A stretch of DNA of 64,000 nucleotides from Pseudomonas caspiana (GCF_002158995.1 NZ_LOHF01000005.1:78380-142379), one strand, 5' to 3'. Positions 9,892-20,414 are shown, counted from the first letter of the stretch. The notes: generated by a model from the sequence alone, not told the origin. Program-made: numbers and translations.

Positions 9892-11889
9892 ATGCCCAGC
9901 CGTCGTGAGCGTGCCAACGCCATTCGTGCACTCAGCATGGATGCCGTGCAAAAAGCCAACAGCGGCCATCCCGGTGCCCCTATGGGCATGGCGGATATCG
10001 CCGAAGTACTTTGGCGCGACTATCTGAAGCACAACCCGAGTAACCCGAATTTTGCCGACCGTGACCGCTTCATCATGTCCAACGGTCATGGCTCGATGCT
10101 GGTGTACTCGCTGCTGCACCTGACCGGTTACGACCTGTCGATCGAAGACCTGAAAAACTTCCGTCAGCTACACAGCCGCACTCCAGGTCACCCGGAATTC
10201 GGTTACACGCCGGGCGTTGAGACCACCACGGGTCCGCTTGGTCAGGGTTTCGCCAACGCCGTCGGCTTCGCGGTTGCAGAGAAGACGCTGGCTGCCCAGT
10301 TCAACCGTCCAGGCCACAACATCGTCGACCACCACACCTACGTGTTCATGGGTGATGGTTGCATGATGGAAGGCATTTCCCACGAAGTCGGCTCGCTGGC
10401 CGGTACTCTGGGTCTGAACAAGCTGATCGCTTTCTACGACGACAACGGCATCTCCATCGATGGCGAAGTTGAAGGCTGGTTCACCGATGACACGCCAAAG
10501 CGCTTCGAATCCTACGGCTGGCTGGTGATCCGCAACGTTGACGGTCACGATGCCGAAGAGATCAAGATCGCCATCGACACCGCTCGCAAGAGCGACAAGC
10601 CGACCCTGATCTGCTGCAAGACCACCATTGGTTTCGGCTCACCGAACAAGCAAGGCAAAGAAGAGTCCCACGGTGCTCCGCTGGGTGCTGAAGAAATCGC
10701 CTTGACCCGTGCCGCCCTGAAATGGACCCACGGCCCATTCGACATTCCGGCTGACATCTACGCCGAGTGGAGCTGCAAAGAGAAAGGCCTGGCGACCGAA
10801 GCTGATTGGGATCAGCGTTTTGCTGCCTACTCTGCCGAATTCCCGGAGCTGGCCAACGAGCTGATTCGTCGCATGAGCGGCGAGCTGCCAGCTGACTTCG
10901 CTGAAAAATCTGCTGCTTACGTGGCTGAAGTCAATGCCAAGGGCGAAACCATCGCCAGCCGCAAGGCCAGCCAGAATGCACTGGGTGCTTTCGGTCCTTT
11001 GCTGCCTGAGTTCCTCGGCGGCTCGGCTGACCTGGCCGGTTCCAACCTGACCATCTGGAAAGGCTGCAAGAGCATCACCGGCGAAGACGCCAACGGCAAC
11101 TATCTGCATTACGGCGTGCGTGAATTCGGCATGGGCGCAATGATGAACGGTATCGCCCTGCACGGCGGCTTCGTACCTTATGGCGCGACCTTCCTGATCT
11201 TCATGGAATACGCCCGCAACGCGGTGCGTATGTCCTCGCTGATGAAGAAGCGCGTGCTGTACGTGTTCACCCACGACTCCATCGGTCTGGGCGAAGACGG
11301 CCCGACGCACCAGCCAATCGAGCAACTGACCAGCCTGCGTACCACGCCTAACCTGGACACCTGGCGTCCTGCGGATGCTGTGGAATCGGCAGTGGCCTGG
11401 AAGTACTCCATCGAGCGCAACGACGGCCCGTCGGCGTTGATCTTCTCCCGTCAGAACCTGACTCACCAGACTCGCGACGAAGCCCAACTGGCGGATATCG
11501 CCCGTGGTGGTTACGTGCTGCGTGACTGTGTTGGCGAGCCAGAGCTGATTCTGATCGCTACCGGTTCGGAAGTGGGTCTGGCCGTTCAGGCGTTCGAAAA
11601 ACTCAGCGCTCAAGGCCGCAACGTGCGTGTGGTTTCCATGCCATGCACCAGCGTTTTCGATGCTCAGGATCCAGGCTACAAGCAAGCGGTTCTGCCGCTG
11701 CAAGTCAGTGCTCGTATCGCCATCGAAGCTGCTCACGCGGACTTCTGGTACAAGTACGTCGGCCTGGAAGGTCGGGTCATCGGCATGACCACCTTCGGCG
11801 AGTCGGCCCCTGCGCCAGCCCTGTTCGAAGAGTTCGGCTTCACCCTGGAAAACATCCTGGGTCAGGCTGAAGAACTGCTGGAAGACTGA
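9892..11889 (+). CDS. tkt: Transketolase
   Basis: A 665-residue thiamine-diphosphate enzyme of the non-oxidative pentose phosphate pathway that moves two-carbon ketol units between sugar phosphates. The TPP-binding GDG motif is followed by [15 protein letters not shown] and ends with [10 protein letters not shown]. Substrate-binding histidines appear in [15 protein letters not shown] and [16 protein letters not shown]. Start ATG has AGGAGATC eight bases upstream. It begins the tkt-epd-pgk-fba order that is conserved in Pseudomonas. Confidence 0.97.
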   Translation: MPSRRERANAIRALSMDAVQKANSGHPGAPMGMADIAEVLWRDYLKHNPSNPNFADRDRFIMSNGHGSMLVYSLLHLTGYDLSIEDLKNFRQLHSRTPGHPEFGYTPGVETTTGPLGQGFANAVGFAVAEKTLAAQFNRPGHNIVDHHTYVFMGDGCMMEGISHEVGSLAGTLGLNKLIAFYDDNGISIDGEVEGWFTDDTPKRFESYGWLVIRNVDGHDAEEIKIAIDTARKSDKPTLICCKTTIGFGSPNKQGKEESHGAPLGAEEIALTRAALKWTHGPFDIPADIYAEWSCKEKGLATEADWDQRFAAYSAEFPELANELIRRMSGELPADFAEKSAAYVAEVNAKGETIASRKASQNALGAFGPLLPEFLGGSADLAGSNLTIWKGCKSITGEDANGNYLHYGVREFGMGAMMNGIALHGGFVPYGATFLIFMEYARNAVRMSSLMKKRVLYVFTHDSIGLGEDGPTHQPIEQLTSLRTTPNLDTWRPADAVESAVAWKYSIERNDGPSALIFSRQNLTHQTRDEAQLADIARGGYVLRDCVGEPELILIATGSEVGLAVQAFEKLSAQGRNVRVVSMPCTSVFDAQDPGYKQAVLPLQVSARIAIEAAHADFWYKYVGLEGRVIGMTTFGESAPAPALFEEFGFTLENILGQAEELLED

Positions 11890-11917
11890 TAGCGATTTAC
11901 CTGCTGAAGCGGACCCT

Positions 11918-12002
11918 TGTGGGAGCAGGGCTTGCCCGCGATAAGGTCAACACGGTGCTTGAGACCGAGCTGACCTTATCGCGGGCAAGCCCTGCTCCCA
12001 CA
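11918..12002. repeat. REPIN, GGGCTTGCCCGCGATAAGGT type
   Basis: Inverted TGTGGGAGCAGGGCTTGCCC arms extending through GCGATAAGGTCA, with a short loop. It fills most of the gap between tkt and epd and could form a strong hairpin in their shared transcript. Confidence 0.92.
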
Positions 12003-12036
12003 GAGTTCGCTTGGTAGTTTGCCCAACGAGAACCCC

Positions 12037-13086
12037 ATGCCTCAGCACCGCCCTTACAAAGTTGCACTCAACGGCTATGGCCGTATCGGTCGTTGCGTCG
12101 TGCGCGCACTGTGCGAGCGGGGGGCGAAAGCCGGGTTTGAAGTGGTTGCCATCAACGATCTGGCCGATATGGCCAGTCTCGAATACCTCACGCGCTTTGA
12201 CTCCACACATGGCCGGTTTCCCGGCGAAGTGCGGGTCGAAGGGCAATACCTGCATATCAATGATCACAAGATCAGAGTGTTGCGCAGCGAGACGCCCGAA
12301 GGCGTTGACTGGGCGGCGCTGGAAGTTGATCTGGTGCTCGAATGTTCAGGTGTCTACAACACTCGTGAAGATGGCCAGCGCTTCATAGATGCTGGCGCAC
12401 CGCGAGTGCTGTTTTCCCAGCCTATGGCCAGCGAAGCCGACGTCGACGCCACGATTGTGTTCGGCGTCAATCAGCAAAAGCTGACCGGCACCGAGCTGTT
12501 GGTGTCTGCCGCATCCTGTACCACCAACTGCAGCGTACCGTTGTTGCGTTTGCTGGATCAGGCTGTCGGGCTGGAATACATCACCATCACTACCATTCAC
12601 TCGGCGATGAATGACCAGCCGGTGATAGACGCCTATCACCATGAGGATTTGCGCCGTACACGCTCGGCTTTTCAGTCGATCATTCCGGTGTCCACTGGTC
12701 TGGCGCGCGGTATTGAGCGGCTGCTTCCGGAACTTGCGGGCAGAATTCAGGCCAAAGCAGTTCGCGTGCCGACGGTAAACGTGTCCTGCCTCGATATCAC
12801 TTTGCAAACTGCGCGTGATACCGATGCCGTCGAGATCAACCGCCTGCTTCGAGACGCGGCCACCAGCGGACCGCTCAAAGGGTTGTTGGCCTATACCGAG
12901 TTGCCGCACGCCAGTTGTGATTTCAACCATGACCCTCATTCGGCCATCGTTGATGCGAGTCAGACCCGAGTTTCCGGCCCGCGGCTGGTTAATTTGCTGG
13001 CCTGGTTCGATAACGAATGGGGTTTTGCCAATCGAATGCTTGACGTTGCTGAGCACTTTTTGCACGTCGCAGACCCACAACAGTAA
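12037..13086 (+). CDS. epd: Erythrose-4-phosphate dehydrogenase
   Basis: A 349-residue GAPDH-family protein. It has the NAD fold ([18 protein letters not shown]) and the catalytic Cys in [12 protein letters not shown]. Placement between tkt and pgk, as in other Pseudomonas, points to Epd, which oxidises erythrose 4-phosphate for pyridoxal phosphate synthesis. I chose the ATG at 12037 because it has an ACGAG ribosome site and gives the usual N-terminus; an upstream TTG at 12019 would add six residues. A glycolytic GAPDH role cannot be excluded by sequence alone. Confidence 0.92.
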   Translation: MPQHRPYKVALNGYGRIGRCVVRALCERGAKAGFEVVAINDLADMASLEYLTRFDSTHGRFPGEVRVEGQYLHINDHKIRVLRSETPEGVDWAALEVDLVLECSGVYNTREDGQRFIDAGAPRVLFSQPMASEADVDATIVFGVNQQKLTGTELLVSAASCTTNCSVPLLRLLDQAVGLEYITITTIHSAMNDQPVIDAYHHEDLRRTRSAFQSIIPVSTGLARGIERLLPELAGRIQAKAVRVPTVNVSCLDITLQTARDTDAVEINRLLRDAATSGPLKGLLAYTELPHASCDFNHDPHSAIVDASQTRVSGPRLVNLLAWFDNEWGFANRMLDVAEHFLHVADPQQ

Positions 13087-13102
13087 AAACAGGGATTCAC
13101 TC

Positions 13103-14266
13103 ATGACCGTGTTGAAGATGACCGAGCTCGACCTGCAAGGTAAGCGTGTATTGATTCGCGAAGACCTGAACGTCCCGATCAAGGACGGCAAAGTCAGCAG
13201 TGATGCACGTATCCTGGCGTCGCTGCCGACCATCAAACTGGCGCTGGAAAAGGGCGCGGCCGTGATGGTCTGCTCGCATCTGGGTCGTCCAACCGAAGGC
13301 GAGTTCTCTGCCGAGAACAGCCTCAAGCCCGTTGCCGAATACCTGAGCAAGGCCTTGGGTCGTGAAGTGCCTCTGGTTTCCGACTATCTGGACGGTGTCG
13401 ACGTTAAAGCGGGCGATATCGTGCTGTTCGAAAACGTGCGCTTCAACAAGGGCGAGAAAAAGAACGCTGACGAACTGGCGCAGAAATACGCTGCCCTGTG
13501 CGACATCTTCGTCATGGACGCTTTCGGCACGGCACACCGCGCTGAAGGCTCGACCCACGGCGTTGCCAAGTTCGCCAAAGTCGCAGCAGCAGGTCCGTTG
13601 CTGGCTGCCGAGCTGGAAGCACTGGGCAAAGCCCTCGGCGCTCCGGCCCAGCCAATGGCCGCTATCGTTGCCGGTTCCAAGGTTTCTACCAAGCTTGACG
13701 TACTCAACAGCCTGAGTGCCATCTGCAACCAGTTGATCGTCGGCGGCGGCATTGCCAACACCTTCCTGGCGGCTGCTGGCCACAAGGTTGGTAAATCACT
13801 GTACGAGCCGGACCTCCTGGACACCGCTCGCGAGATCGCAGCCAAGGTCAGCGTGCCTTTGCCGGTTGACGTAGTGGTCGCCAAAGAATTCGCTGAAAGC
13901 GCAGCCGCGACGGTCAAACTGATCGCCGATGTTGCTGATGACGACATGATTCTGGATATCGGCCCGCAAACTGCAGCGCATTTCGCCGATCTGTTGAAAT
14001 CTTCCAAGACTATTCTGTGGAACGGTCCGGTTGGCGTGTTTGAGTTCGATCAGTTCGGCGAAGGCACCAAGACCCTGGCCAAGGCGATTGCTGAAAGCTC
14101 GGCGTTTTCCATCGCAGGTGGGGGTGACACTCTGGCGGCGATTGATAAATATGGCGTAGCGGATCAGATCTCCTACATTTCTACCGGTGGTGGTGCATTC
14201 CTGGAGTTTGTCGAAGGCAAAGTTCTGCCAGCCGTGGAAATCCTGGAACAACGCGCCAAGGCCTGA
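13103..14266 (+). CDS. pgk: Phosphoglycerate kinase
   Basis: A 387-residue Pgk that makes ATP from 1,3-bisphosphoglycerate, or the reverse. Typical motifs are [15 protein letters not shown] at the N-terminus, [28 protein letters not shown], the nucleotide-loop [11 protein letters not shown], and the C-terminal [14 protein letters not shown]. The start at 13103 gives the standard N-terminus, with AACAGGGAT upstream; longer in-frame extensions run into epd and are not needed. It follows epd by 16 bases. Confidence 0.97.
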   Translation: MTVLKMTELDLQGKRVLIREDLNVPIKDGKVSSDARILASLPTIKLALEKGAAVMVCSHLGRPTEGEFSAENSLKPVAEYLSKALGREVPLVSDYLDGVDVKAGDIVLFENVRFNKGEKKNADELAQKYAALCDIFVMDAFGTAHRAEGSTHGVAKFAKVAAAGPLLAAELEALGKALGAPAQPMAAIVAGSKVSTKLDVLNSLSAICNQLIVGGGIANTFLAAAGHKVGKSLYEPDLLDTAREIAAKVSVPLPVDVVVAKEFAESAAATVKLIADVADDDMILDIGPQTAAHFADLLKSSKTILWNGPVGVFEFDQFGEGTKTLAKAIAESSAFSIAGGGDTLAAIDKYGVADQISYISTGGGAFLEFVEGKVLPAVEILEQRAKA

Positions 14267-14294
14267 GGATCAGGCTTTGCAAAAGGGAAATGAA

Positions 14295-14519
14295 ATGCTC
14301 AGGCCGTTACCGCTACTCATCCTTGCCGCACTGCTCGCTGGCTGTGCCAGTGAGCCGGAAGCCGAAGAGGTCGTGCGTGAGCCTGCGCTTGTCCAGTTGA
14401 GCTGCTATCAGGCCAACTGGCAGGCAGAAACCGTGCCTGTGATCTACAAGCGCGGGGGCGAGGCGGTGCTGGACAAGTACGAGTTCATGCCCAATCTCGG
14501 GCCAGTGGGCTGCCGTTAA
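14295..14519 (+). CDS. Small lipoprotein, unknown function
   Basis: A 74-residue protein with a lipoprotein signal (PLPLLILAALLAGC, Cys at about 17) followed by an acidic linker and a compact domain with two more cysteines (VQLSCYQAN and GPVGCR). The upstream in-frame extension overlaps pgk and is rejected, since AAAAGGGAAA provides a ribosome site for this ATG. It begins 28 bases after pgk and is the first of three consecutive lipoprotein genes before fba. I do not recognise a named family. Confidence 0.75.
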   Translation: MLRPLPLLILAALLAGCASEPEAEEVVREPALVQLSCYQANWQAETVPVIYKRGGEAVLDKYEFMPNLGPVGCR

Positions 14520-14608
14520 GGCGCTGTCGTGCAGATGAGTTTGGCAACATCTTGAGCCTGTGGTGGTCATTAAAGGGTGGATAACTTTTCTGGATAAGGA
14601 ACTTCGCC

Positions 14609-14806
14609 ATGAAAATCGCCGCCCTTGCCTTGATGAGTTGTGTGATATTTGCCGGTTGTAGCGGTTCTGGCCCTCGTGCCAAGACCTGTGAAGTGTTCAG
14701 CCCGGCATCCGTAAACGTGCCAACAACCCAGAATACTCAGCGGGTTGAGGCGCAGGCCACGGGTGAACCGGCCGATGATCGGAATCAGGAACAGAACTGC
14801 CCCTGA
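14609..14806 (+). CDS. Small lipoprotein, unknown function
   Basis: A 65-residue protein with a clear lipobox (LMSCVIFAGC) and then a short, polar, low-complexity tail. There is one further internal Cys (KTCEVFSP) and a C-terminal Cys (QEQNCP), so a disulfide is possible. GGATAAGGAA precedes the ATG. It is the second of three lipoprotein genes between pgk and fba. No known domain is visible; it may simply be a small envelope protein. Confidence 0.7.
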   Translation: MKIAALALMSCVIFAGCSGSGPRAKTCEVFSPASVNVPTTQNTQRVEAQATGEPADDRNQEQNCP

Positions 14807-14859
14807 GGGTTGAAGCGACTGGCATTTGCCTTGCTTCCCAGGGCAGGCCAGGAGACGTA

Positions 14860-15180
14860 ATGAAAGGCTTGATTGCCCTTGCGACACTTGCAGTGCTTGG
14901 TGGTTGCGCCAGCATGAAGGCTCCACAAACAGACAACACCTGGACCTCTTGGGTTTGCGACAGTAAAGCTCAGGTCCATTGGCGCTATGCCGACAAGGCC
15001 AAGACCGAAGTCGATGTACGCTTGAACGAAAGCGATCAGGTCTTCCGGTTGAAAGCCGAGCCTGGTTCGCCATCGCTGTACAGCAATGGCGTGCTGGCTT
15101 TCCAGAACAAGGGCGACGAAGGCCTGGTGTACTGGGACGCCACCAATGATTTGATCGGGCGCGGTTGCAAGAAGCGTTAA
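14860..15180 (+). CDS. MliC-like lysozyme inhibitor lipoprotein
   Basis: A 106-residue lipoprotein (LATLAVLGGC lipobox) whose mature domain resembles the MliC/PliC family of C-type lysozyme inhibitors. Visible family-like features are WVCDSKAQVHWRYAD near the start and a late Cys (GRGCKKR) that pairs with it. The segment GSPSLYSNGVLAFQNKGDEG resembles the conserved Y-x-x-x-x-x-F-x-x-K-G loop. It would sit in the outer membrane and block lysozyme. Role in the carbon-metabolism neighbourhood is not obvious. Confidence 0.75.
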   Translation: MKGLIALATLAVLGGCASMKAPQTDNTWTSWVCDSKAQVHWRYADKAKTEVDVRLNESDQVFRLKAEPGSPSLYSNGVLAFQNKGDEGLVYWDATNDLIGRGCKKR

Positions 15181-15295
15181 ACAGACTGCACCGATGATCC
15201 AGCGCATGGCCTCCGGCTGATGCGTAGAACTTGAATAGCAGCCGCCGCTACGGCAGGTTTGCACGATAACGACCCTACCGGGAGAGAGACAGACA

Positions 15296-16360
15296 ATGGC
15301 ACTTATCAGCATGCGCCAGATGTTGGACCACGCAGCCGAATTCGGTTATGGCGTCCCAGCTTTCAACGTGAACAACCTGGAACAAATGCGCGCCATTATG
15401 GAAGCGGCCGACAAGACCGATTCCCCGGTGATCGTTCAGGCTTCGGCCGGCGCCCGTAAATACGCTGGCGCGCCATTCCTGCGTCACCTGATCCTGGCGG
15501 CAGTTGAAGAATTCCCGCATATCCCGGTGGTCATGCACCAGGACCACGGCACCAGCCCTGACATCTGCCAGCGTTCGATCCAGCTGGGCTTCAGCTCGGT
15601 GATGATGGACGGCTCGCTGGGTGTCGACGGCAAAACGCCGACCACCTATGAGTACAACGTTGAAGTGACTCGTCGCGTAGTTGCCTTTGCCCACGCCTGT
15701 GGCGTTTCGGTTGAGGGTGAGCTGGGTGTTCTGGGCTCGCTGGAAACCGGTATGGCTGGCGAAGAAGATGGCGTTGGCGCTGAAGGCATGCTCGATCACA
15801 GCCAGATGCTGACTGATCCTGAAGAAGCCGCTGACTTCGTCAAGAAAACCCAGGTTGACGCACTGGCAATCGCTATCGGCACCAGCCACGGCGCTTACAA
15901 GTTCACCAAGCCGCCTACCGGCGACATCCTGGCGATTGATCGCATCAAGGAAATCCACAAGCGCATCCCGAACACTCACCTTGTGATGCACGGTTCGTCT
16001 TCGGTCCCGCAAGAGTGGTTGAAAATCATCAACCAGTACGGCGGCGACATCAAAGAAACCTACGGCGTACCGGTTGAAGAGATCGTTGAAGGCATCAAGC
16101 ACGGCGTACGTAAGGTCAACATCGACACTGACCTGCGTCTGGCGTCCACTGGTGCCATCCGTGAATTCATGGCCAAGAACCCGAGCGAGTTCGACCCTCG
16201 TAAGTACCTGGCCAAGACTGTAACGGCAATGCGTGACGTGTGTATCGCTCGTTACGAAGCGTTCGGCACTGCAGGCAATGCGTCGAAGATCAAACCAGTG
16301 TCCCTGGACGCGATGTTTGAGCGTTACGCTCGTGGTGAGTTGGATGCCAAGATCAACTGA
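15296..16360 (+). CDS. fba: Class II fructose-bisphosphate aldolase
   Basis: A 354-residue zinc-dependent aldolase that cleaves or forms fructose 1,6-bisphosphate. Metal-binding and catalytic regions are visible: [23 protein letters not shown] with the following insertion, [13 protein letters not shown], and [20 protein letters not shown] near the C-terminus is also typical. GGGAGAGAGA lies before the ATG. It ends the tkt-epd-pgk-fba cluster and is followed by a strong terminator. Confidence 0.97.
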   Translation: MALISMRQMLDHAAEFGYGVPAFNVNNLEQMRAIMEAADKTDSPVIVQASAGARKYAGAPFLRHLILAAVEEFPHIPVVMHQDHGTSPDICQRSIQLGFSSVMMDGSLGVDGKTPTTYEYNVEVTRRVVAFAHACGVSVEGELGVLGSLETGMAGEEDGVGAEGMLDHSQMLTDPEEAADFVKKTQVDALAIAIGTSHGAYKFTKPPTGDILAIDRIKEIHKRIPNTHLVMHGSSSVPQEWLKIINQYGGDIKETYGVPVEEIVEGIKHGVRKVNIDTDLRLASTGAIREFMAKNPSEFDPRKYLAKTVTAMRDVCIARYEAFGTAGNASKIKPVSLDAMFERYARGELDAKIN

Positions 16361-16380
16361 TAACGGTTGATTGAGCATTG

Positions 16381-16409
16381 AAAAAGCCCGCAGCGATGCG
16401 GGCTTTTTT
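16381..16409 (+). terminator. Intrinsic terminator after fba
   Basis: A GCCCGCA / TGCGGGC stem with flanking A5 and T6 tracts lies 20 bases beyond the fba stop. Confidence 0.92.
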
Positions 16410-16439
16410 GTGGGTTACTGACAGGTTCGAAGAGGCCTT

Positions 16440-16463
16440 TGGAAGCAGAGCTTGCTCGCGATG
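16440..16463. repeat. Solitary REP half, AGAGCTTGCTCGCGATGA type
   Basis: One arm only (GAAGCAGAGCTTGCTCGCGA), with no inverted partner within 100 bases. It looks like a decayed or single REP element between fba and cdhB. Confidence 0.6.
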
Positions 16464-16520
16464 AATGCAGCTGGGTTTAAGTGATAAACCGAGCTGCCTT
16501 CCACATTTGGCGGTTCAGTA

Positions 16521-17000
16521 TCAGGCTCTTTGCGGCAGCCCGATGACGCGCCCTATGTATTGTGGCGCTGGCAAGTCCTGTTGGGTCTCGACGATTCCTG
16601 CCAGTTCATCCAGCACGGCGTCACTGAAAGGCGCCGAGCGCGGACCGGCCGCCAAGTCAACATGCAACAGCATCTGCTCGCTGGCCGATAGCGGGTCATC
16701 GATGCCCGCTTTGTGCAGGCTGTGATAGAGGTGTAGCCGTTTTTTGTCGTGACCGATGACCTGAGTGTGGACTTCTACCGCTTCGCCCAGCTTCACCTCG
16801 TTCAGATAATTGATATGACATTCAAGCGTGAACAGCGAGTGACCGCTGGCATCTCGATTGTCGCTGGTGAGACCGATCCGATCCATGAAGGCATCGGTGG
16901 CGTAGCTGAAGATCAGCAGATAAAACGCGTCGCGCAAATGGCCGTTGTAGTCCACCCACTCAGGAAGGACGGGGGTTTGGTAGGTAATCAGTTTTGGCAT
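16521..17000 (-). CDS. cdhB: Thioesterase of carnitine catabolism (CdhB-like)
   Basis: A 159-residue hot-dog thioesterase. The 4HBT motif appears in WVDYNGHLRDAFYL, where a conserved Asp sits before GH. Its position after the carnitine dehydrogenase and cleavage genes matches the P. aeruginosa cdh locus, in which this protein hydrolyses a betainyl-CoA type thioester to release glycine betaine. Genes cdhC, cdhA and cdhB lie in this order on the minus strand. The stop of cdhA is about 75 bases upstream. The precise substrate is inferred from the context. Confidence 0.82.
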   Translation of the reverse strand: MPKLITYQTPVLPEWVDYNGHLRDAFYLLIFSYATDAFMDRIGLTSDNRDASGHSLFTLECHINYLNEVKLGEAVEVHTQVIGHDKKRLHLYHSLHKAGIDDPLSASEQMLLHVDLAAGPRSAPFSDAVLDELAGIVETQQDLPAPQYIGRVIGLPQRA

Positions 17001-17076
17001 TCGTTGCCCCGCTTTAAAAAGGCTCGCAAGCGTTTGTGGGAGGTTCGCTGTTCAATCACGAGGAGTGCAGCAACAC

Positions 17077-18042
17077 TCAATCGCTAAACGGTATCCCGTG
17101 CTTTTCTTTGGTAGCTCGGACAGCCTCCAGTACCGCCAGCAGACAGTCATCGCGATAACGCTCCAGCGCCGCGATGCTTTGGTCCCCGAGCTGATCGCGG
17201 GTGCCATCGACTACATCGTCGATCAGCTTTTCGGTCAGTTCCGGAGCGGGCAGGTAAGTCCACGGTAGCTTCAAGGCAGGGCCGAACTGGTTCATGAAGT
17301 GACGCATTCCGGCATCGCCTCCAGCCAGCGTGTAGGTCAGGAAGGTGCCCATGAATGACCAGCGCAGCCCGGCACCGAAGCGGATCGCATCGTCGATTTC
17401 GCCGGTGGTCGCCACTCCGTCATTGACCAGATGCAACGCCTCGCGCCACAGCGCTTCCAGCAAGCGGTCTGCGATGAATCCGGGGACTTCCTTGCGCACG
17501 TGCAAGGGGCGCATGCCCAAAGATTCGTAGACGCTGATGGCAGCCTGAATGGCTTCAGGTGCGGTGTACCTGCCGCCGACCACTTCCACCAATGGCAGGA
17601 GATACACCGGGTTGAACGGATGCCCCACCACGCAGCGTTCAGGATGTGTTGCGCTTTCGTAGAACTCGCTGGGCAGGAGCCCGGAAGTGCTTGAGCCGAT
17701 CAGCGCATCAGGCTTGGCAGCGGCGCTGATCTTCGCGTGAAGCTCGAGTTTCAGGTCGAGCCGTTCAGGAGCGCTTTCCTGGATGAAGTCGGCATCCCGC
17801 ACGCACTCTTCGATGGTCGTGACGAAACGCAGACGATCCTGAGCTGCGCCGGGCTTCAGGCCTTGCTGCTCCAGTGCGGGCCACGCATTGGCGACCCGTT
17901 TGCGCAACGCGGCCTCGGCACCGGGCGCTGGATCCCAAGCGACGACGTCCAGCCCGTGGGCCAAAGCGCGAGCCACCCAGCCGCTGCCGATGACACCGCT
18001 GCCCAAAGCAGCGAAAGTTTTGATGTGGGTGATGAAGGTCAT
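17077..18042 (-). CDS. cdhA: L-carnitine dehydrogenase
   Basis: A 321-residue 3-hydroxyacyl-CoA dehydrogenase-type protein with N-terminal Rossmann fold ([18 protein letters not shown]) and the conserved [11 protein letters not shown] and [18 protein letters not shown] segments. The short length (no enoyl hydratase part) and neighbours identify carnitine 3-dehydrogenase, which makes 3-dehydrocarnitine with NAD. I use the ATG at 18042, which has AGGA about seven bases upstream; a longer form starting at 18057 lacks a ribosome site. A REPIN separates it from cdhC. Confidence 0.88.
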   Translation of the reverse strand: MTFITHIKTFAALGSGVIGSGWVARALAHGLDVVAWDPAPGAEAALRKRVANAWPALEQQGLKPGAAQDRLRFVTTIEECVRDADFIQESAPERLDLKLELHAKISAAAKPDALIGSSTSGLLPSEFYESATHPERCVVGHPFNPVYLLPLVEVVGGRYTAPEAIQAAISVYESLGMRPLHVRKEVPGFIADRLLEALWREALHLVNDGVATTGEIDDAIRFGAGLRWSFMGTFLTYTLAGGDAGMRHFMNQFGPALKLPWTYLPAPELTEKLIDDVVDGTRDQLGDQSIAALERYRDDCLLAVLEAVRATKEKHGIPFSD

Positions 18043-18069
18043 GATCAGTCCTGGCATTCGAAAGGAGTT

Positions 18070-18151
18070 TGTAGGAGTTGCCCGAGGCTGCGGATGGCCG
18101 GTTATCGCGGCGACCGTTGCCCGGTCGATCGCAGCCTCCGCAGCGCCTACA
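18070..18151. repeat. REPIN, GCCGAGGCTGCG type, partly degenerate
   Basis: Inverted arms of the form GTAGGAGTTGCCCGAGGCTGCG and its imperfect complement lie in the cdhA-cdhC gap. It is related to the GCCGAAGGCTGCGAT arms seen at 50925, 62418 and 63700, but with several mismatches. Confidence 0.8.
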
Positions 18152-18156
18152 GGTGG

Positions 18157-19044
18157 TTAGCCGCGTTTGCTCAGGCCCATCTTCACGCGGCCTTCCGCAG
18201 GGGTTAGCACCCTGGCCCCCAGACGCGTCAGGATTTCACTGGCGCGCTCGACCAATGCCCCATTGCTGGCCAGCACACCGCGATCCAGCCAGATGTTGTC
18301 CTCCAGCCCGACCCGCACGTTTCCGCCGAGCAACACGGCTTGCGCCGCCATTGGCATCTGCATGCGGCCGATGCCGAAACCGGCCCACACCGCATCCGCA
18401 GGCAGGTTATCGACCATGGCTTTCATCGTGGTGGTGTCTGCCGGTGCGCCCCAAGGGATACCCAGGCACAGCTGGAACAACGGGTTATCCAGCAAGCCCT
18501 CTTTGATCATCTGCTTGGCAAACCACAGATGACCGGTGTCGAAAATTTCCAGCTCGGCTTTCACGCCCAGCTCTTGAATGCGCTTCGCACCTGCCCGGAG
18601 TTGCGCCGGTGTCGAGACATAAATCGTGTCGCCATCGCCGAAGTTCAGGGTGCCGCAATCCAGCGTGCAGATTTCCGGCAGTAACTCTTCAACGTGGGCA
18701 AGGCGGGTCAGCGGGCCAACCAGATCGGTACTGGGACCGAACTCCATTGGCCGTTCGCCCGCGCCGATCTCAAGATCGCCGCCCATGCCAGCGGTGAGGT
18801 TGACGATAATGTCGATGTCCGCCTCACGAATACGCTCCATCACCTCGCGATACAGCGCTACATCACGGCTGAATTTGCCCGTTTGCGGATCCCTTACGTG
18901 ACAGTGCACGACCGTTGCACCAGCCTTGGCTGCTTCGACGGCCGCGTCGGCGATTTGCTTGGGGGTGATCGGGACCAGATGGCTTTTCCCGGTCGTGTCG
19001 CCTGCGCCGGTCAGCGCGCAAGTAATGATGACGTCGTGGTTCAT
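18157..19044 (-). CDS. cdhC: BKACE-family 3-dehydrocarnitine cleavage enzyme
   Basis: A 295-residue protein of the beta-keto acid cleavage (BKACE, formerly DUF849) family. Zn-binding histidines appear in the family-typical [14 protein letters not shown], and an E-x-x-x-F-D-T-GH segment in [12 protein letters not shown]. With cdhA and cdhB it should transfer the acyl part of dehydrocarnitine to acetyl-CoA, giving betainyl-CoA and acetoacetate. The start at 19044 ([13 protein letters not shown]) is the family N-terminus; a longer in-frame extension is non-coding in character. The divergent cdhR lies about 250 bases away. Confidence 0.88.
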   Translation of the reverse strand: MNHDVIITCALTGAGDTTGKSHLVPITPKQIADAAVEAAKAGATVVHCHVRDPQTGKFSRDVALYREVMERIREADIDIIVNLTAGMGGDLEIGAGERPMEFGPSTDLVGPLTRLAHVEELLPEICTLDCGTLNFGDGDTIYVSTPAQLRAGAKRIQELGVKAELEIFDTGHLWFAKQMIKEGLLDNPLFQLCLGIPWGAPADTTTMKAMVDNLPADAVWAGFGIGRMQMPMAAQAVLLGGNVRVGLEDNIWLDRGVLASNGALVERASEILTRLGARVLTPAEGRVKMGLSKRG

Positions 19045-19298
19045 GAGGCGGGGTTCCTTACAGGCTTGGTTCGCTTTTGATAATGCAAAGCTACGCAGCC
19101 CAAGCCTTGTGGAAGCGCACAGCGGCGACCGGCACTTGCACGGTAGCGACATGGTCTATTGCTGTGTTTATCTAACGGGCGTATTTCAGAAGTGGCGTGA
19201 ACCAACGTCTTGTTCAGCAGCGAGTCCTGCTTGCTGTACCGACGGGCCGTCCTGAACACATAGACCCCCTGACAACCACCCTCTACAGAAGCGATGAC

Positions 19299-20234
19299 AT
19301 GCCCCAGGACTTCTACTTCCTGCTGATGCCCGGTTTTTCGGTGATGGGCTTTGTGTCGGCCGTAGAGCCGTTGCGAGTGGCTAACCGTTTTGGCGGCGAG
19401 TTGTATCGCTGGCATGTGATGAGCATTGATGGTGGGGCGGTGATCGGCAGCAATGGCATGTCGGTCAACGCCGATGCCGCGCTGGAGCCGCTGAAGAAGG
19501 GCGCAACGCTATGGGTGGTGGCGGGGTTTGAGCCTTTGAGGTTTTGCACGCCGAAACTTGAACACTGGCTGCGACGTCTGGACAACGAGGGCGTGACGCT
19601 GGGCGCTATCGACTCCGGCAGTTTTGTGCTGGCTCAGGCGGGGCTGCTGGAAAACCATCGGCTGACCATGCACTGGGAAGCGATCGATGCCTTCAAAGAG
19701 GCTTGGCCGACCCTGCAAGTGACGCAAGAGCTGTTCGAAATTGATCGGCGTCGCATCACTTCGGCTGGTGGGACTGCGTCCATCGACATGATGCTCGACC
19801 TCATCGGTCAGGCCCACGGCCCAGACTTGGCTATCAAGGTTTCCGAGCAGTTCGTGTTGGGCCGCATCCGCCCGCGCAAGGATCACCAGCGCATGCAGAT
19901 CGCCACGCGCTTCGGCATCAGCAACAAGAAGCTGGTGCAGGTGATTGGCGAAATGGAGCAGCACACAGAGCCGCCTTTAAGCACACTAGAGCTGGCTGAG
20001 GGCATTCAGGTAACGCGCCGTCAGCTGGAACGACTGTTCCGCCTGCATCTCAACGATACGCCGAGTAATTTCTACCTTGGTCTGCGCCTGGAGAAAGCGC
20101 GGCAGCTGTTACGGCAAAGCGACATGAGCGTGCTGGAAGTGAGTATTGCCTGCGGTTTTGAATCGCCTTCGTATTTCACACGCAGTTATCGGGCACGATT
20201 CAGCCAGTGCCCTCGGGAGGATCGGCGGGGATAA
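19299..20234 (+). CDS. cdhR: GlxA/AraC-type regulator of carnitine catabolism (CdhR-like)
   Basis: A 311-residue GATase1-like regulator. The N-terminal DJ-1/PfpI-like domain begins DFYFLLMPGFSVMGFVSAVE. The C-terminal AraC helix-turn-helix pair includes LSTLELAEGIQVTRRQLERL and DMSVLEVSIACGFESPSYF. It lies divergent to cdhC, the classic place for CdhR, which activates carnitine genes on sensing carnitine. The start at 19299 gives the family N-terminus; the 34-residue upstream extension is not convincing. The carnitine-binding protein gene caiX known from P. aeruginosa is not at this locus. Confidence 0.88.
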   Translation: MPQDFYFLLMPGFSVMGFVSAVEPLRVANRFGGELYRWHVMSIDGGAVIGSNGMSVNADAALEPLKKGATLWVVAGFEPLRFCTPKLEHWLRRLDNEGVTLGAIDSGSFVLAQAGLLENHRLTMHWEAIDAFKEAWPTLQVTQELFEIDRRRITSAGGTASIDMMLDLIGQAHGPDLAIKVSEQFVLGRIRPRKDHQRMQIATRFGISNKKLVQVIGEMEQHTEPPLSTLELAEGIQVTRRQLERLFRLHLNDTPSNFYLGLRLEKARQLLRQSDMSVLEVSIACGFESPSYFTRSYRARFSQCPREDRRG

Positions 20235-20282
20235 GAGGCGAGATGTGGGAGATTCTATGTTGCCCACCTCATCAGGGATGCC

Positions 20283-20368
20283 TGTGGGAGCAGAGCTTGC
20301 TCGCGACAAGAACACTGCGGTTTGGAGTCATGCCGCGTTTTTTCTGCGCGGGCAAGACTCGCTCCACA
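20283..20368. repeat. Degenerate REPIN, AGAGCTTGCTCGCGA type
   Basis: A TGTGGGAGCAGAGCTTGCTC arm is followed after about 45 bases by an imperfect inverted partner (GGGCAAGACTCGCTCCACA). It lies between convergent cdhR and amidase genes. Confidence 0.7.
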
Positions 20369-20414
20369 GGTGAGCGGTTGCAGGCGACCATAGAATCTCC
20401 CGCAGGGATGCTTC

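Noticed and set aside
12019..12036. Upstream TTG start for epd
   Set aside because: The ATG at 12037 has a ribosome site at suitable distance and gives the standard N-terminus.
15275..16378. 367-residue reading frame opposite fba, with similar long frames opposite gpmI, the OFA transporter and the porin gene
   Set aside because: They lie fully antisense to clear genes in GC-rich DNA with biased third positions, which makes long shadow frames common. No signal peptide, domain or ribosome site supports them.
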